From contig QLIY01000498.1 of the NCBI GenBank assembly GCA_003260075.1, forward strand, positions 53,720 to 117,719: a DNA stretch of 64,000 nt, in the 5' to 3' direction. The stretch is from Phallusia mammillata. Taxonomy: Eukaryota; Chordata; Ascidiacea; Phlebobranchia; Ascidiidae. Each line of letters begins with the position of its first letter. Within the stretch, counting starts at the first letter, position 1. The notes below the pieces were generated by a model. It had not been told where the DNA came from and searched no databases. It saw nothing but the letters and a program-made list of their open reading frames with translations. Below, piece after piece: positions 37,390 to 52,800 of the stretch. The position numbers and the translations under genes were made by a program.

Positions 37390-40300
37390 ATGGCTAACAC
37401 CTCAATCACATTCACTGTCAATGGACAAACACGCACAGGTAAATATACTCATACTTATGATTTCCTTTGTCTGTCCTGCAAATAAAACTACAAAATATGC
37501 TTGCTGTGTATAACTGTGTATTTTTTACTTATAGTGGATAATGTTGATGCAACAATGAGATTAAATGCATGGATTCGTGCACAACCAGGACTAACTGGTA
37601 CAAAGGAGATGTGCTATGAAGGAGGATGTGGTTGTTGTGTTGTTGGCATGGAAACAACACCAGGAGAGATGAAAGCTGTTAACTCGGTCAGTACCATAGA
37701 AAAATGCCTGGTTGATAAATAAGCAAGAGGGAGTTTTTACCCCCTATCTGTAGCTCTTTGAAATGCTAATGAGTAAATAAGCTCTCCTGTTTCAAATTAT
37801 TCAATAAAAGTGATACATCCATGTAAAAGGTTGTAAAAATTGGTGGAATTGATGTTTATTGGTAGTGTTGCACCATACAGTAATGCAAATACAACATGTC
37901 AAGTCAAGTTCTTATAGTACATGTTTCTGTTGAGTGTAGCTTGTTTTCTTTGGTGAAAGAAATTGTAGCTACAAAATTGAGACATAAGCATTATATCAAG
38001 TTTATAGAGCTTTTCTGGCAAATGTATTTTTATTCCGACGTTTCGACGTCCTATATAGGTCATCTTCATCAGCGTAAATAACTAAATGCAAGTAGTGACC
38101 TGTATAGGCCATTGAAACGTTGGAATAAAAATACATTTGCCAGAAGAGCTTCATAAACTTGATGTTATGTCTGTCAGCAATAGCTTACATAAGCATTATA
38201 TGCCTGTGCAATACATTAAATGAAAACAGCAAATTTTAAACTTCATCACGGGGGGGGGGTTTGAAACGTCGGAATAAAAGTACATTTGACAGAAGAGCTT
38301 CATATACTTGATGTTATGCCTGTCAGCAATAGCTTACATAAGCATTATACGCCTGTGCAATACATTAAATGAAAACAGCAAATTTTAAACTTCATCACAC
38401 AGTGCCTCGTATTACTTGCTTCGGTTGATGGGTGCAGTATTACCACTGTTGAGGGTATTGGATCAAGCAGGAAAGGATTTCATCAAATTCAGTCAAGGCT
38501 TGCAGAGTTCGATGGATCACAATGTGGATACTGTTCACCTGGCTTTGTCATGAATATGTACAGGTACAAATACGTGTCAACTAAATAAAAGGCTATTGTT
38601 GCCTAATTTTGAAATCATAAAGCTAATTTGGAAAAGTCCTGTTAAGTGAGTCAATTTTATTTCAACTGTATATAAGCTAGTGCTGCCAGGCATAATGTCA
38701 GGTTTATTGAGCTATTCTGGCAAATAGTATTTTATTTCAATTGGTTCCACTAGCAATTCCCCCCCCCAGTTGTGTTTTAACGTTGCACTTGTACAGCTAT
38801 TTTGGGCTTGGTGATTGTTCAGTGCCATTGTGTATCTATGTTATCTTTCATCAAGTGAAATAAACTCTTCTCATTTAAAAGTATTGATAATTTTTGGTCA
38901 AAAGACTGTCGAAATCACCCGTGTATATTTGTGTGTACTTTTTTAGTTTTTGTTAATTACAGGGAAACCTAATTTGACAGTGAAAACATTACCAATGCAA
39001 AAATTCCATTGGTTTGAACAGACTTTTATGTTTACTCTAGTAGGAAATGTACCACAGTCTGAGCATAAAAATATACACTAACTACAGCAAATTGTTTTTA
39101 GTCTTTTGTCAAATGATCCCACCCCTACTCAGAAAAAGATTGAGGACAGTTTTGATGGAAACATTTGTCGGTGTACTGGCTACAGACCAATATTGGATGC
39201 CATGAAATCTTTTGCAAGTGATGCTGATCCTAAACTACTGAAAAAATGTGGTGATATTGAGGTGAGTGATCGAGAGTTTATATGGGAGAGTTAATTCTCT
39301 CTGGTGAAACAAATCAGAGCAGCACAATTGCCCTAAAACAGCGTTGTCCAACTGCAGGCCCACAGGCCAATTGTGGCATGTGAGATAATTTTGTTGGCCC
39401 GCCAAAGTCCCAACATTTTAATGACAACTATAAGGTTTGTTTTCAATAATTCAATGTTTTTAAAATGAGGATTAAGGATTAACACACACTGAATACTGCA
39501 AAATCTCCTATTGTGACGCATGACAAGGCATTGTTATGTGGGGGGGGGGTTTTTATGACGTCATAATCTATATTGTAACGCTTCTGGTTTCTGCTTTTTC
39601 GCATTGTGTGCTTCGAGCAGTTTGAAAATCAAAACTTTGGCAAAAGAGTTTTTATTTACGTCACGGCCGCCAGTACATACATTGGGGGGGGGGTGAGTTT
39701 GATGGCTCACAATGTGGCTACTGTTCACCTGGCTTTGTCATGAACATGTACAGGTACAAATATGTGTCAGCAATAAAAAGGGTATTGTTGCCTAATTTGG
39801 TCATAAAGTTGTATTTTAAACAGTCCTGTTAAGTGAGTCCTACCGTACAATTTTATTTCAACTGGTTCCACCAGTGATTTCACCCAGTTGCATTTTATTC
39901 ATAGTGTGCCAACCTATTGGGTGAGCTCCTGCCATTTAATGCTTTAAAATACGGTGCGATTACTGCATAGTTAGTCATAATCCACCAATTGCACCATCCA
40001 CTATTTTGCGCTCCATAACATTTTAGCGTTGCTCAGCTATTTTGACTTGGTGATTGTTTGGGATATTTGTGTCACTATGTTGTTTTTCCCCTAGTGAAAT
40101 AAACTCTTCTTAACTCATTTAAAGGTATTAAAAATTGATATTTTTTGGTCAAAAGACCGAAATCACCCTGGTATATTTGTGTGTACTTTTTTAGTTTTCG
40201 TTAACTACAGTGAAACCTAATTTGACAGCACAAACCAATGCTAAAATTCCATTGGTTTGAACATACTTTTATGTTCACTCTATTAGGAAATGTACCACAA

Positions 40301-40931
40301 TCTGAGCATGAAAATAAAGTAGTAAGTAAATTGTTTTTAGTCTCTTATCGGATGATCCGACCCCTACTCAGAAAAAGATTGAGGACAGTTTTGATGGAAA
40401 CATTTGTCGGTGTACTGGCTACAGACCAATACTGGATGCCATGAAATCTTTTGCAAGTGATGCTGATCCCAAACTACTGAAAAAATGTGGTGATATTGAG
40501 GTGACAAAGAGTTTTTTTGGAGTTAAGTTGAGTTTGTGAGGTTCAATAAAATGAATCATAGAAGCACATGTGAGCTAAAATATTCACCAAGTCGAAAACG
40601 GTGCCGCGTTGAGACAGTGTAATCTGCAAAAAGGTAGAGGGCACAATTGGTGGATACATATGCATTACACATGTTCACCAAATCAATAAGTCAAAAATGT
40701 GAAATGATTGACTTCGGGACTTGCAAAATGATTTCGGGACTTGCAATAAACAGGCAGCTAGAACCATTGTGTGCATTTAGGCATTACCCACCAACTAAAA
40801 ATAAAAATAAAATGAAGCAACGTGTAATTTGGGGATGTACAGTTATTTATTTATCATTTCAGTTAATGGTTTTGATTGAAAACTTTTTTATAAGTAGCAG
40901 CAAAGTTGTATAATACAATAATCTTTAAAGT

Positions 40932-41004
<73 letters not shown>

Positions 41005-43714
41005 ATCGTGTATCTTTGGGGGCTTTTGCAATGAGTTAAGGCTGCCTAAATAAACTGATCAGTTATAACGTTATTTTGTGACATAGCAAATTGATTTACA
41101 TATACTTCAAAATGTGATATATTATGTAAATTAAAACTACTGGGTCCAAGATTATGTCATTAATTTTTTTAAAACAAAAATAAGTACAACGTATACTAAT
41201 TATTCAAAAACATCTTGCAAGAAAAAATTTCATTTTTTGTAGGACCTAGGCAAAGATCTTTGTTACTTGGAGTGCATCAAAAAGAAGTCTGAACAGTTTG
41301 AACAGAAGGGAATGCAAATAGTTAACGGGGATGGGGAGATCACTTGGATTCGACCAGCAAATTTCACGGATCTAGTTGCTGTTTTAAAAGCTCAACCAAC
41401 TGCCCAAATGGTTTGTGGCAACACATCATCAGGTACAAATGTTTTTCTTCACTGATTATGATAATTTTAATAGAAAAACTTAAATGTTTTGTGAAGAAGC
41501 ATTTATTCAAACAAAACATGACATTTTTTCAGCACCATATGGGAAAGTTTGATCATCATTAAAATAATTTTGATTCGATTTTTTTGTCAGATATGGTTGT
41601 TTTTAAATTGGTTATGTTTGTTTAAATTTGGTTTGACAATTTTGTGGGTGTGATTTGAACAACAAGAATGACAGATTTGGTCATTTTTTGTTGGTTTTGT
41701 TTGTTTTGATTTGGTTTTACAATTTTATGTGTGTGATGTGAACAATAAGAGTGACATAACCATCTGTAAACTTGACTACTTTCATTTGATTTAGTTGCCA
41801 AATAAAACTTTGCAAATATGGACCAAATACATTTTTAGTCTGTGAACATATTTGAGATAAATAGAGAAGCATAGAAAACTAAAAAAATGGCTGTACTTTA
41901 CCAATTTATGCAGGGATCTATTACCGATCTGTGCAACCATCAGCACTGGTTGATGTTGCACAAATTCCAGAACTTACCACAGTGAATCAGTCTAGTGGTG
42001 CATTGGTGTGTGGTGCCAGTGTGAATCTCAACCAACTAATTGCAGCTTTATTGAAGACTCAATTCCCCATGTTTAATGCAGTTGCCAATCATCTAAAAAA
42101 GGTTGCCAGTCTCCCAGTTCGCAATGTAAGTATGTTGTAGTGTTTTTTTAGTAGGTGGCCACTGTTTGATTCTCTAATCCAGTGATTCTCAAACTGTGTG
42201 TCGTGAGAGATTTCCAAGTGTGCCGCGAAATATGTTAAACTGCGAAATGTGCTGCTGAAGGAAATTTTAGTTTTTTAATGCGACGCATGATTAAAAAGTT
42301 TGACAACCACTGCTCTAAAAGAGTGGGTCCCAACTTGGGTTAGTGAATCCTGAAGGGGCCATGATATGTTTTGAAGGTGTTCACAAATGCAAAAATCAAA
42401 GATGTTTGTGTTTTTGAAATGCATTTAATTGTATGTTAAGGGTCCCAGGTTGAATAAATGAAAGTTATGTTCATACAAATATATTGGGTACCCCTGTTAT
42501 TGATAACTTTTAATGTGAAAAATAAATATTCTCTGCAAAATACCAAGTTTTGATACAAAATGTAAAATAAAACAAGCATTTGAATTTTTGTTTAAAATGC
42601 AAAAGTAAGACTACTAATAAGGTGTTTGTAAATGCCACTTATATTGTCCAACTAAATATAAACATTTTTTTTTATTTAATTTTTACACTTCAGATTAATA
42701 TGAGATTCACAATTGCAACTATTTTGTTTTACATTTGTTTTGTAGCTTGCATCTTGGGCAGGTAATTTGATGATCAAATATGGACACCGAGAATTCCCAT
42801 CAGATGTGTTTGTGCTTCTTGAAGCTGCTGGAGCAACAATTGAACTTTATGATGTCACAAACAATGAAACTTCAACATGCTCCCCTGTGGAACTTATGTC
42901 AATCAATATGGACCAAAAAGTGGGTTTATTTTGCTACTAGCAAAATAAGATATACAGCTGGTTAAGGTTATTACTGGCTACTTTTGTAGCACATGTTTAA
43001 TAAACTCCACTGGTTTTAGATGTGCTACAGTTTAGCTAAAGTTAATAGTCTTGTTTATTTGGATTAATAAATAATAAAACTACTACTTAGCGAGGGGGGG
43101 GGGGCAACTTCAACATGCTCCCCATCAGAACTCATGACAATCAATATGGACCAAAAAGTGGGTATATTTTGTTACTAGCATAGACATCCCATATTTTTAC
43201 CACTGAAAAATATGATATACAGCTGGTTAAGGTTATCGCTGGCTACTTTTGTAGCAAATGCTTAATGAATTCCACTGATTTTTGATATGCTACAATTTGG
43301 TTCCAACTAATATATTTGTGTATTTGGATTAACAAATAATAAAACCACTAATAAGCGAGTCTGCCACTGCCTAATAGTTACATATATTGGGTAAATTACA
43401 ACAAAAGAGTACATTTCGGCAGTTTCTCAGGTCCACAGGGAACAAGTTAATTTAATTAAAATGGTGGACAATTCCTTAAAAGATGACGTATGGTAGATTC
43501 TAATAGCATTTGATTTTGTAATAACTCTTCTCAAATAAAAACAAAGTTTATTATGTTCAGGACAGCATGTATTAGTGTGACAATGAAAAAAATATAGCTG
43601 CAGACAGTGCACACTGTTTCGACTTATATGGTCTCATCAGTGCAGCTGGTGACGAGAAATTGGCCGTATTGGCTAGTATGGCCATCCAATGGCACTGCAG
43701 TTTGTTGAGAGTAA

Positions 43715-43801
<87 letters not shown>

Positions 43802-46800
43802 AAAACCATGCCTTACCTGGTCTGTACAATGCCACAACTGGGTACTCTCTGCAGCTTATCATTTATTGGCTCAATTACACTCTATGTCAAATTTTTTTTT
43901 AATAATATTAACGAGCTAAGTAGTTAGTTGCTGGACCTGACTTTATGTCAAACAGCCCTAAAATGACTTTTCAAGACCAATTGTCTATTGTGTTTGTTGT
44001 CTTTGTCTTTCCCCGTGCTTCAATATGCTTGTCAATCAAACTTTTGGGCCTAAATGGGCTTCTCAAAAACGATTTGGGTTCGGGCCGGGTTTGGGCTTGT
44101 GCTTACAGGTTCAGGCCGGGTTCGGGTTTCAATTTCAGGCCCGTTTACAACTCTTGGCTCAATACATTTACAATAGGGGGGGGGGAAACTTGGACTATTT
44201 TCACTATTTTGAACTGCCTAATAATTAAATATATTGGGTAAAATACAACAAAAAAGGACTTTTCGACAGTTTCTCAGGTCCACAGAGAACAAGTTAATTT
44301 AATTGAAATGGTGGACAAATTCTCAAACGAGGGTGTAAGGTAGACTCTAAAATAGCATTTAAATTTGTAATAACTCTTCTCAAATAAAAACAAAATTTAT
44401 TATGTTCAGGACAACATGTTTTAGTGTGACAATAAAAAAAAAAAGCTGCAGACAGTGCACACTGTTTCGACTTATAAGGTCTCATCAGTGCAGCTGGTGA
44501 CAAGAAATTGGCAGTATTGGCTAGTATAGCCATCCAATGGCACTCCGGTTAGTTGGGAGTAAAAAAACCTTACCTGGTCTGTGCAACGCCACAACTGGGC
44601 ATACACCACAAAGGTTGAAACAGTGTGCACTGTCTGCAGCTTATCATTTATTGGCGTTATGCTTTTACAATAGAAAATATTCTTCATTTTGTAATCTAAA
44701 TTATACACAGCTGCAAATTAATATCTGTTAATTCTGCAGGTGATAAAATCCTTCTCATTGAAAGAGGACACAGCCACTGAAATATTTTCTTCGTACAAAG
44801 CAATGGCACGTCCACAGGTAAAAACAAACATCGTCCAATTCATAGGCTTGCACCCGAGCAAATACTGTATTGTTGTTGCAAGACTAAATAAATACTAAAA
44901 TTTCAACATTGTTGACTGTAGCCTTTCAACAAATTGTTGCATCCTAGCTTTAATGCTTTTTGCAAGTGACCCAAATTTCCCATGAGGGCATTTTGTTAAC
45001 GATTTTTTGTTGTTACATAAAACGCATGTACTAAATGTCCTAATATTACTGTCTTGGTGCCTGTTTAAACTGTATTGTGTTGCTATGTTTTCCTTAAATA
45101 GTCAATTAACCATTGGCTGGTTTTATTCTATTACATAAGTGAAGTCTTATTGTGGACATGTCAGGAGGTTTTATGTTTTTGTGCCTGGTAAACTTACTAA
45201 TTATATGCTGCATGTCATATGCACAAATGTTACTTTCATATTATTATTGTTTAAAACAAACAAAGGCTTTTAGTCGGGACGAAAACAACAGCAATATGAC
45301 TATCATCAAACTACCCTTTTTCAGAATACTCATTTTTTACACACTGTATCACTATACTTTTTGTTCACAGAATGCTCATGCATATGTGAATGCTGCATTT
45401 CATGTTGAAACAACGAAGGACAAGAAATCAATCACTGGCAAACCCAGGTTGGTGTTCGGAGGAGTTAGTACAGTGTTTGTCCATGCTACAAATACTGAGG
45501 CATATTTAAGTGGTCAAGAAATCAACAACAGCTCCACTCTTGCAGGTTTGTGTTTTACTGTAACTGTTTGTCCAGTGTTGAACTTAATGCAGTGGGATTA
45601 GTACTGTCCCTACAACGTTACCCCTCAGTTGTGTTATACTCACAGTGTGCAAAACTCATTCACTGGTGAGCTCCTGCCACATAATGCTCTATGATATGGT
45701 GTAGCTGCAGCACATTTAGCCATGGTCCACCAATTGTGCCATTCACTGTTTTATGCTCCATAACGTTTTAATGGGGGGGGGGGATTTGGAAGAGAAAGTT
45801 ACCGAACAACGCTGAATAGTGTTATGAGCATAGGTCTAGAGTTTTAAAAGATACTGGAGTGCGACTTGCCGTTACCTAAACCATATGCAGTATCTGTTCC
45901 TGTACCATACTTTGGAACTACACACAGATTCTTTTTACATGCTTTGCCAGTTGTTTCTGTCACGTTATTTTGCGAATCGTCACTTGACACAAATGCTTCG
46001 TTCGATAAAAGTAACTGCGCCACGCATTTTCAAATACAGCCCACTTTGCACTGTTGACGTCAAAACCTTGATCACTTAGGATCAAGTTTAGGTCGTTGCA
46101 GTACTTTGCAAACGGACATTAAACACGGGGGGGGGGTATGTATGATGTACACCAATTTCTTTACATGAGTAATTTTAGTTTTTTAAATTAATTTTAACAA
46201 AAATAAGCAGGTAAATGGTGACTGTTGGTGAAAAAAGGGTCTGCAATGTAGCTGTCTGAGTAAGCTAATGTTAGAGCACACCAGTGTGTCAATATTTATG
46301 GGTCCCCTTCCATGAAAGGGACACATATTGTTTTTGTCCGTATTTTTTTTTCTTTATTCTTTTTTCCTGTTTTTCTTTTTTCTGTCTAACGCTGGTTTGT
46401 GAGACGCGTTTGGTCAAGGGGGGGGGGCATTGAAGTGACAACAAACGTATTTGCACTTAGCTGAAAACATACTATGTTACTATTTTGTGTTAAATATTCT
46501 ATGCGGTCCCATAAAATTGAGGATGTTTGAATGCGGCCCTTGCACTGAAAAGTTTGCCCACCCCTGCTATATGATATTTTGTAGCTGCAGCACATTTAGC
46601 CATGATCCACCAATTGTGCCATTCACTGTTTTATGCTCCATAACGTTTTAATGTTGCACAGCTATTACCAGCTTGGTGATTGTTCAGTGCAACTTGTGTT
46701 GCTATATGTATGATATACACCAATTTCTTTACATGAGTAATTTTAATTTTTAAAATCACTCATATAATTTTAACAAAAATAAGCAGGTAAATGGCGATTG

Positions 46801-49800
46801 TTGGTGAAATAAGAATCTGCAATGTAGCTGTTGTAGCAAAACGCTTCTGTAGAGTAATGGTTGTCCTTTGTTACAATCCGCTGGCCCAATGTTTTGCGAC
46901 ATACTTAAAAACTAATGCTCTACATTTTACAAGATACAGTTTGATTGAAAAGGGCTTATGTCTTAAAACCCCAAACAAACAGAGTAAGCTAATGTTAGAG
47001 CACACCAGTGTGTCAATATTTTTTGGTAAATTTAAAATTTGTTAAAATTATAATAAAATCACTCTTTAAAGCTGTTTTATCTCAAAATACACTTACCGTA
47101 CATACTCGCGGATAGGTCGCAACTTTTTTCCTTATATTTTTTTTAAAAATATAGGTGCGACCTATCCGCTCGACATAAGTGCAAATCGCCACCAAGTCGG
47201 AACAAAATTGAAAGTTTTATTGCAAGTACCGCATTTTCCGGTCGGCTTATTGGGCGGATAATGTAATATTAAATACGGGTGCATGCGCTCGTGCACGCAC
47301 ATACCAATGCGAGACAGTTTCATGAGCGCACATGCGAAGGCTCAGCGTGCGTTGGATTTTCCCGCTTTGTTGAGAAAACATAGTTTTGCGGTTTCAATGC
47401 AATGCAGTTCAATGCTAAAAAACAACCAATTGCACCAGTTATTTACGCAAAAAAGCTAGGGAAAGGGCCTTTGAAATCCCTAGATTTTCAGTGCGACTTA
47501 TGTGTGAGTCAACTCTAAATTACACTTTTTTAACACAAAACTAATAGTGCGACCTATACGGTGGCGCGACCTATCGGCGAGTATATACGGTAGTATGTTT
47601 AAAAAGTTTGCTAAAGAGTTGTGTGAAACAACAACTGAACAAAAGTTCAAATCTGTTAATAATTAACTAGTTTTAGACCAATTATGTTTGTCATGTGATT
47701 TAGTAACTGTAATGTAAATCACCCTATCTTGTGACACAATAATCATTTTGCCGGGGGGGGGGATTTCCCCGTTCTTTTTTGACAGATTTTTTGTAATTAT
47801 ATGTCAATAATGATGCAAAAAGAATACAGACAAAAACTTTTAGAGTTAAGTTAATGCTTTGTGAAAAATTTGTACTTAAGAATCTAAAAATTACCGCAAC
47901 ATTTGTTTACCGTAAATCCGCATAAACACGTGTGTGGGGACCCATTAGTTTTTGCTTGCAAAAACAATCATATATGTAGGTAAAATTGTGTATAGTATAG
48001 TAAATTGGTAAATATCATATAGAATATATAAAATGGAAGTATATCAGAAAGCCACTTTTCTAGTTTTTAGTAAATTTAAAATTTGTTAAAATTATGATAA
48101 AATCACTCTTTAAAGCTATTTTATCTCAAAATACACTTAGTATGTTTAAAAAGTTTGCTAAAGAGTTGTGTGAAACAACAACTGAACAAAAGTTCAAATC
48201 TGTTAATAATTCACTAGTTTTAGACCAATTATGTTTGTCATGTGATTTAGCAACTGTAATGTAAATCACCCTATCTTGTGACACAATAATCATTTTGCCC
48301 CACCATGTGACAGATTGCCACATTCCCATATTTCAGTGGTTTTCAACCTATGGGTTGCGACCCCAGTGGGGTTTGTTTGTCATTTCACGGAAGGTTGCAA
48401 GGCCTTTGATAAAAAGTAATTGTTTATCAGCAAAAACAAAATGAAAAGCAATAAAACAGTGAAACCACTGGATTCAAATTTATTTTGTGTTCCATTATGA
48501 CCATTAAAATACAAAAAAATGCTTTATTACATCACTATATGGAACATAATTCAAGGGGGGGGGGTAAAAGGTAATTGTTTATCAGCAAAAAAATAAATGA
48601 ACAACAATAAAACAGTGAAACCACTTGATCAAATTTATTTTGTGTTCTATTATGACCATTAAAATACAATAAAATGCTTTATTACATCACTATAAGGAAC
48701 ATAATTCAAGGTAAATACCACAGAACCTCGTGATCAAACGAATGCCAAAACATCAAAACACTTATAGATACTTTGTGTGTGAATAACAGAACGAACCAGC
48801 AAGCTTGTAAACGTCTGTTAACAGTATTCATTAACATTACAGCAATATTAAACCACACTTTTGTGTATAAAACATATTTACCATAGATATTTACCATTTT
48901 AGGACTGTACTAATGAATGACTATTAATAATGCTTCAATGTTAATAAAGTTGCATGTTAAAACACTGTTTTTTAGCATTAACTTAATGTTGTATATTTAT
49001 TTCAGAGGCCCTACATATTTTGTCTGATGAAGTGAAACCAGTACAACTAAATGCAGCTGATGCAAGTGTAAAATATAAGCATGATGTTTCTTTGGCTCTT
49101 TTCTACAAAGTAAGTGACCAAAACAGAATCTATGTTTGTGGCTTTGAACTTGTCCAAACATTTCCAATTTCCAATTAGTCTTTTCATGTTTTGCCTAGTT
49201 TGTTTACATTTCCAATTTCCAATTAGTCTTTTCATGTTTTGCCTAGTTTAACTTTTAAAAATGTTATTTGAAAACATTTTGCTAAAAAAGTAGTTTGCGA
49301 TGGATTTTTGGTGAAAATAACCCATTCATGAAAATTTGTGTTTTAGTTTTATCTGTCACTTTGTGATCCAAGTGTTCTTGGACCAGGAATTGAAAGTGCT
49401 ATCACCCCACTGTCCCGACCGGTTTCCAAGGCAACACAAACCTTTACTGATGACTCATCAACTTTCCCAGTGTCTCAAAATATCCCAAAACTTGCTGCAA
49501 AATATCAGGTGACCCAACCAAAAAAATTGTGATATGCATTAACAATTCTAAATTAGCCTACCAAGCCTATGTAGCCTAGAGTGTGAGTCCCAAAAAGACT
49601 CCTATCATGGGTAAAAATCCCACTACATGCTAGATTTTTTTACCCTGTACCTTGCCATATGGGATTGCTTGGGAGACTGGCTGATTCAGTATGACACATT
49701 CAATGGGCCTGGCTTACTCTGATTTGTGCATAAGTATCCCATGAATGATGAAGATGGAGGAAAGTTTTGTTTTTTCTTTTTTTCATCCATAGCTTATGAA

Positions 49801-52800
49801 AAAAATGAATTTGTATGGGATCCTGTTGAAAACTTTGATAAATTTGAAGCAATCCACTGTTTATTAAAGTTTTATATGTATATATAAATATAAAGTAATA
49901 GGCATTTTCAGAATAGTCCTTGAGATATTTATATTTTGCACGCAGACATCTGGGGAGGCAGTTTACATCTCAGACAACCCTATTGCCAAAGATGAGTTAC
50001 ATTGTGGTTTTGTGGTTTCCAACACTGCAAATGCTGACATTGATGAGATTTATGACTCAATGGCTCAACTTATGCCAGGATTTGTTGCCATTATTAAGGG
50101 TTGGAAACAATGACATAAAAAATTGCCACCAAATAATTTGAATGCTATACACATAGAAGCTAAGTAGGTGATGCCGACCACTGCGGATATTTTGGTTGGT
50201 TCGTGGCGTTAAAGTACGAAACAATGTAGAATCTAAAGAAAACCAGCAATGATTTTACATTTTTTAAGCTCTGTTGGTTGCATGCATTGGTGACGTCACA
50301 TAAAGTGATGTCATATCTTACATCCGCCACTTTGCATTTTTGAAAAACTTGGTGCCTATGGCTATACACACAGTGTTTTTTTAAGGTGTTTTTTTTTCTC
50401 CAAATTTCTCCAGCGGTTTCCCAAAATTTGGACTTTCAAATTTTTGGCATTTAAATGAAACACTTGCGGTCTCTTAAAACTACTTAGCGGTCACCCAAAC
50501 CAAACCTTAAAAAAAAACCTTAATACACATATCTTGAGTAGCAGGGTATAACATACCAATAGTAATTAAAGCCAGTGTTAAGATGATTCTAATTAGCCAA
50601 TCCGAAAATTTTAAAACTGTATTTTATTTCAAACTAAAATGTGCAAAATGAGTGGGCTACCTGTGAAAGTTGCCTTTACTTTTACCTGTATATATTTGAT
50701 TAGTTAAATTTTGAACTCAAACAGTGTCTTAACTTTTTCGTTTTGTCAGGGTCGGACATACCATCAGAAGTTAAAAACACACATTTATTTCCATTTGACA
50801 TGACACGTCCGATTTTGGCGACAGATCATGTTGATTTTGTTGGACAACCTGTGGCCATTGTTGTAGCAGGTAAACTGATATTTAATTTTGTTTACCCTAA
50901 AACCAAACATTTTTAATTTATATTTGAACAAGTGCTAGAACAATTCTTTGTCTTTACGGTGATTTTATTTTTAGTAAGTCTAAAATCTCATTGTCTGTTG
51001 TTGGATTATTATCCTATCACCTATACTTGAAATTCATATTTCTAGGTTTTCTAAATATAGAATATAAATCGTTCATTGCTATCATTTTTATTTAAGATTT
51101 ATTTTTGCTAATTATGTTGTGTTATCATTTTGTGTAGTTCTGTCCAAAGTTTTATATTGTCCCTTCAATTTCTACTTCGTATGGTTAATGAAAATATTTA
51201 CTATTTAAAGCATTTTTATTGCAAGAAAACTGGAATAAACTGGTTTAAACGCTCTAAGAGTGCCACCCGTATGTATGGACTGTTTAATGTATTTTTTTGC
51301 TAAAATTTGCCCATTTGACTTTGCATTTATTCCAGAAACATTGTCACAAGTGTATGCGATTACAAATGCAGTATCTGTAACATACAAAAATGAGCAACCA
51401 CTGATAATAACAACAGAAGATGCAATACAAGCACAATCATTTTATGACAACCCATATGCTGATTTCTCAATTGGAAATCCAGATCAAGCTATGGCTGCTG
51501 CCAAAAACAAGGTGTTACTTTCAACAAAACTGTTAATTTCTTGACTTACGAAGAAGTTTTTGTTTGGAAAGATAAATTTCAGTCAATGAATTATTTTTGT
51601 AATATGGGTATTGTCTCCTAATACCCTGGGTTTACTTGGCTAAATATCTCTGTTTGTTCTCTATAGTCTATATTATGCAATATCTCATGCATGTTTCACA
51701 ATTGGTTTGAAATTCAATTTATTAGGGAAGGCCTAAAAACTGCAAATCCTTTGTTAATGCTTGGTGTTTGGCCAAGACACTTGTTGCTACCAATTTCATG
51801 CTAGTTTTGTAGGTGTTTAAGGTCCCTTATCTCATGTGGTGTATTAAGCTGTACAGCCCTCAGAAGTACATGTTTTTCAATCAGCTAACACATTCTACAA
51901 AAAGTAATTTTTGTTCTTTTAAACACTAGTTTGCATGTTAGCAGGGTATGAATATGCAACTTTAATGTCTGGGTCAGTTTGTGCAACTCCCCAGCCAAGC
52001 ACAGAGCATCAGAAACAGCAATGCTTGGTACTGAGTTTTCAGGTTCTTTCTCAGCTTGGCCCACCCCTACTATTCATAATGATATTTACTTTTCAATGGA
52101 GACACATATTTTGCAAAACAATAACCATACTTACCACATGCTGTTACGCTGTTTTAGGTATCTGGTGAAATCGTTCTTGGATGGCAATACCATTTTTACA
52201 TGGAGACCCAAATTGCAAGGGCAAAAACCACAGAGGAAGGAGGGTTTCAGTTGGATTGTGCAACACAGACACAACAATGGGTGCAAGGTGCAATTGCATA
52301 TGCTTTCAACACTTCAGCAAACAAGTTAGTATGTTGTTTATTACCACCTACAATTTTCAGGTGCGAAAGCAGAATAAATTTAGGAATAAAAACAGATCTG
52401 TTCAATGTTGTTGTGATGATTGCATTACTCATGTTGCACTGGCTAATGATACACTTTTTCGTTTATTTCATTTTTTTTTGGGNAGCCGCAAGATAAGTAG
52501 TTGGGAGCCGCACGCGGCTCCGAAAACAGAGTTTGAAAACCACTGCTCCAAAGGCTCTGATTGAACGATCATGACTGGTTTCATGCGAGTTTGACGTGCT
52601 TGTTTGGTTGGATACTGTGCCACCATTAATATAAAAAAATTTAACCAGGGTTCGTCAGGAGAAGAGGATGAGGGGGAGGAAAATAGTGGTGAACTGGATG
52701 AGAGGAAACTCGGTTTCGGAATTGACAACGAGCCCATCAAAATGGTCCCAGTGAAATTTCCTCCAGTCGTAGTATCTTGTCACCAGGATACCTTTGTAAG

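Noticed and set aside
38403..40500. Genuine internal duplication of the second iron-sulphur domain in the oxidase
   Set aside because: The repeated exons lie beside G-runs together with their introns, and the protein is complete with one copy.
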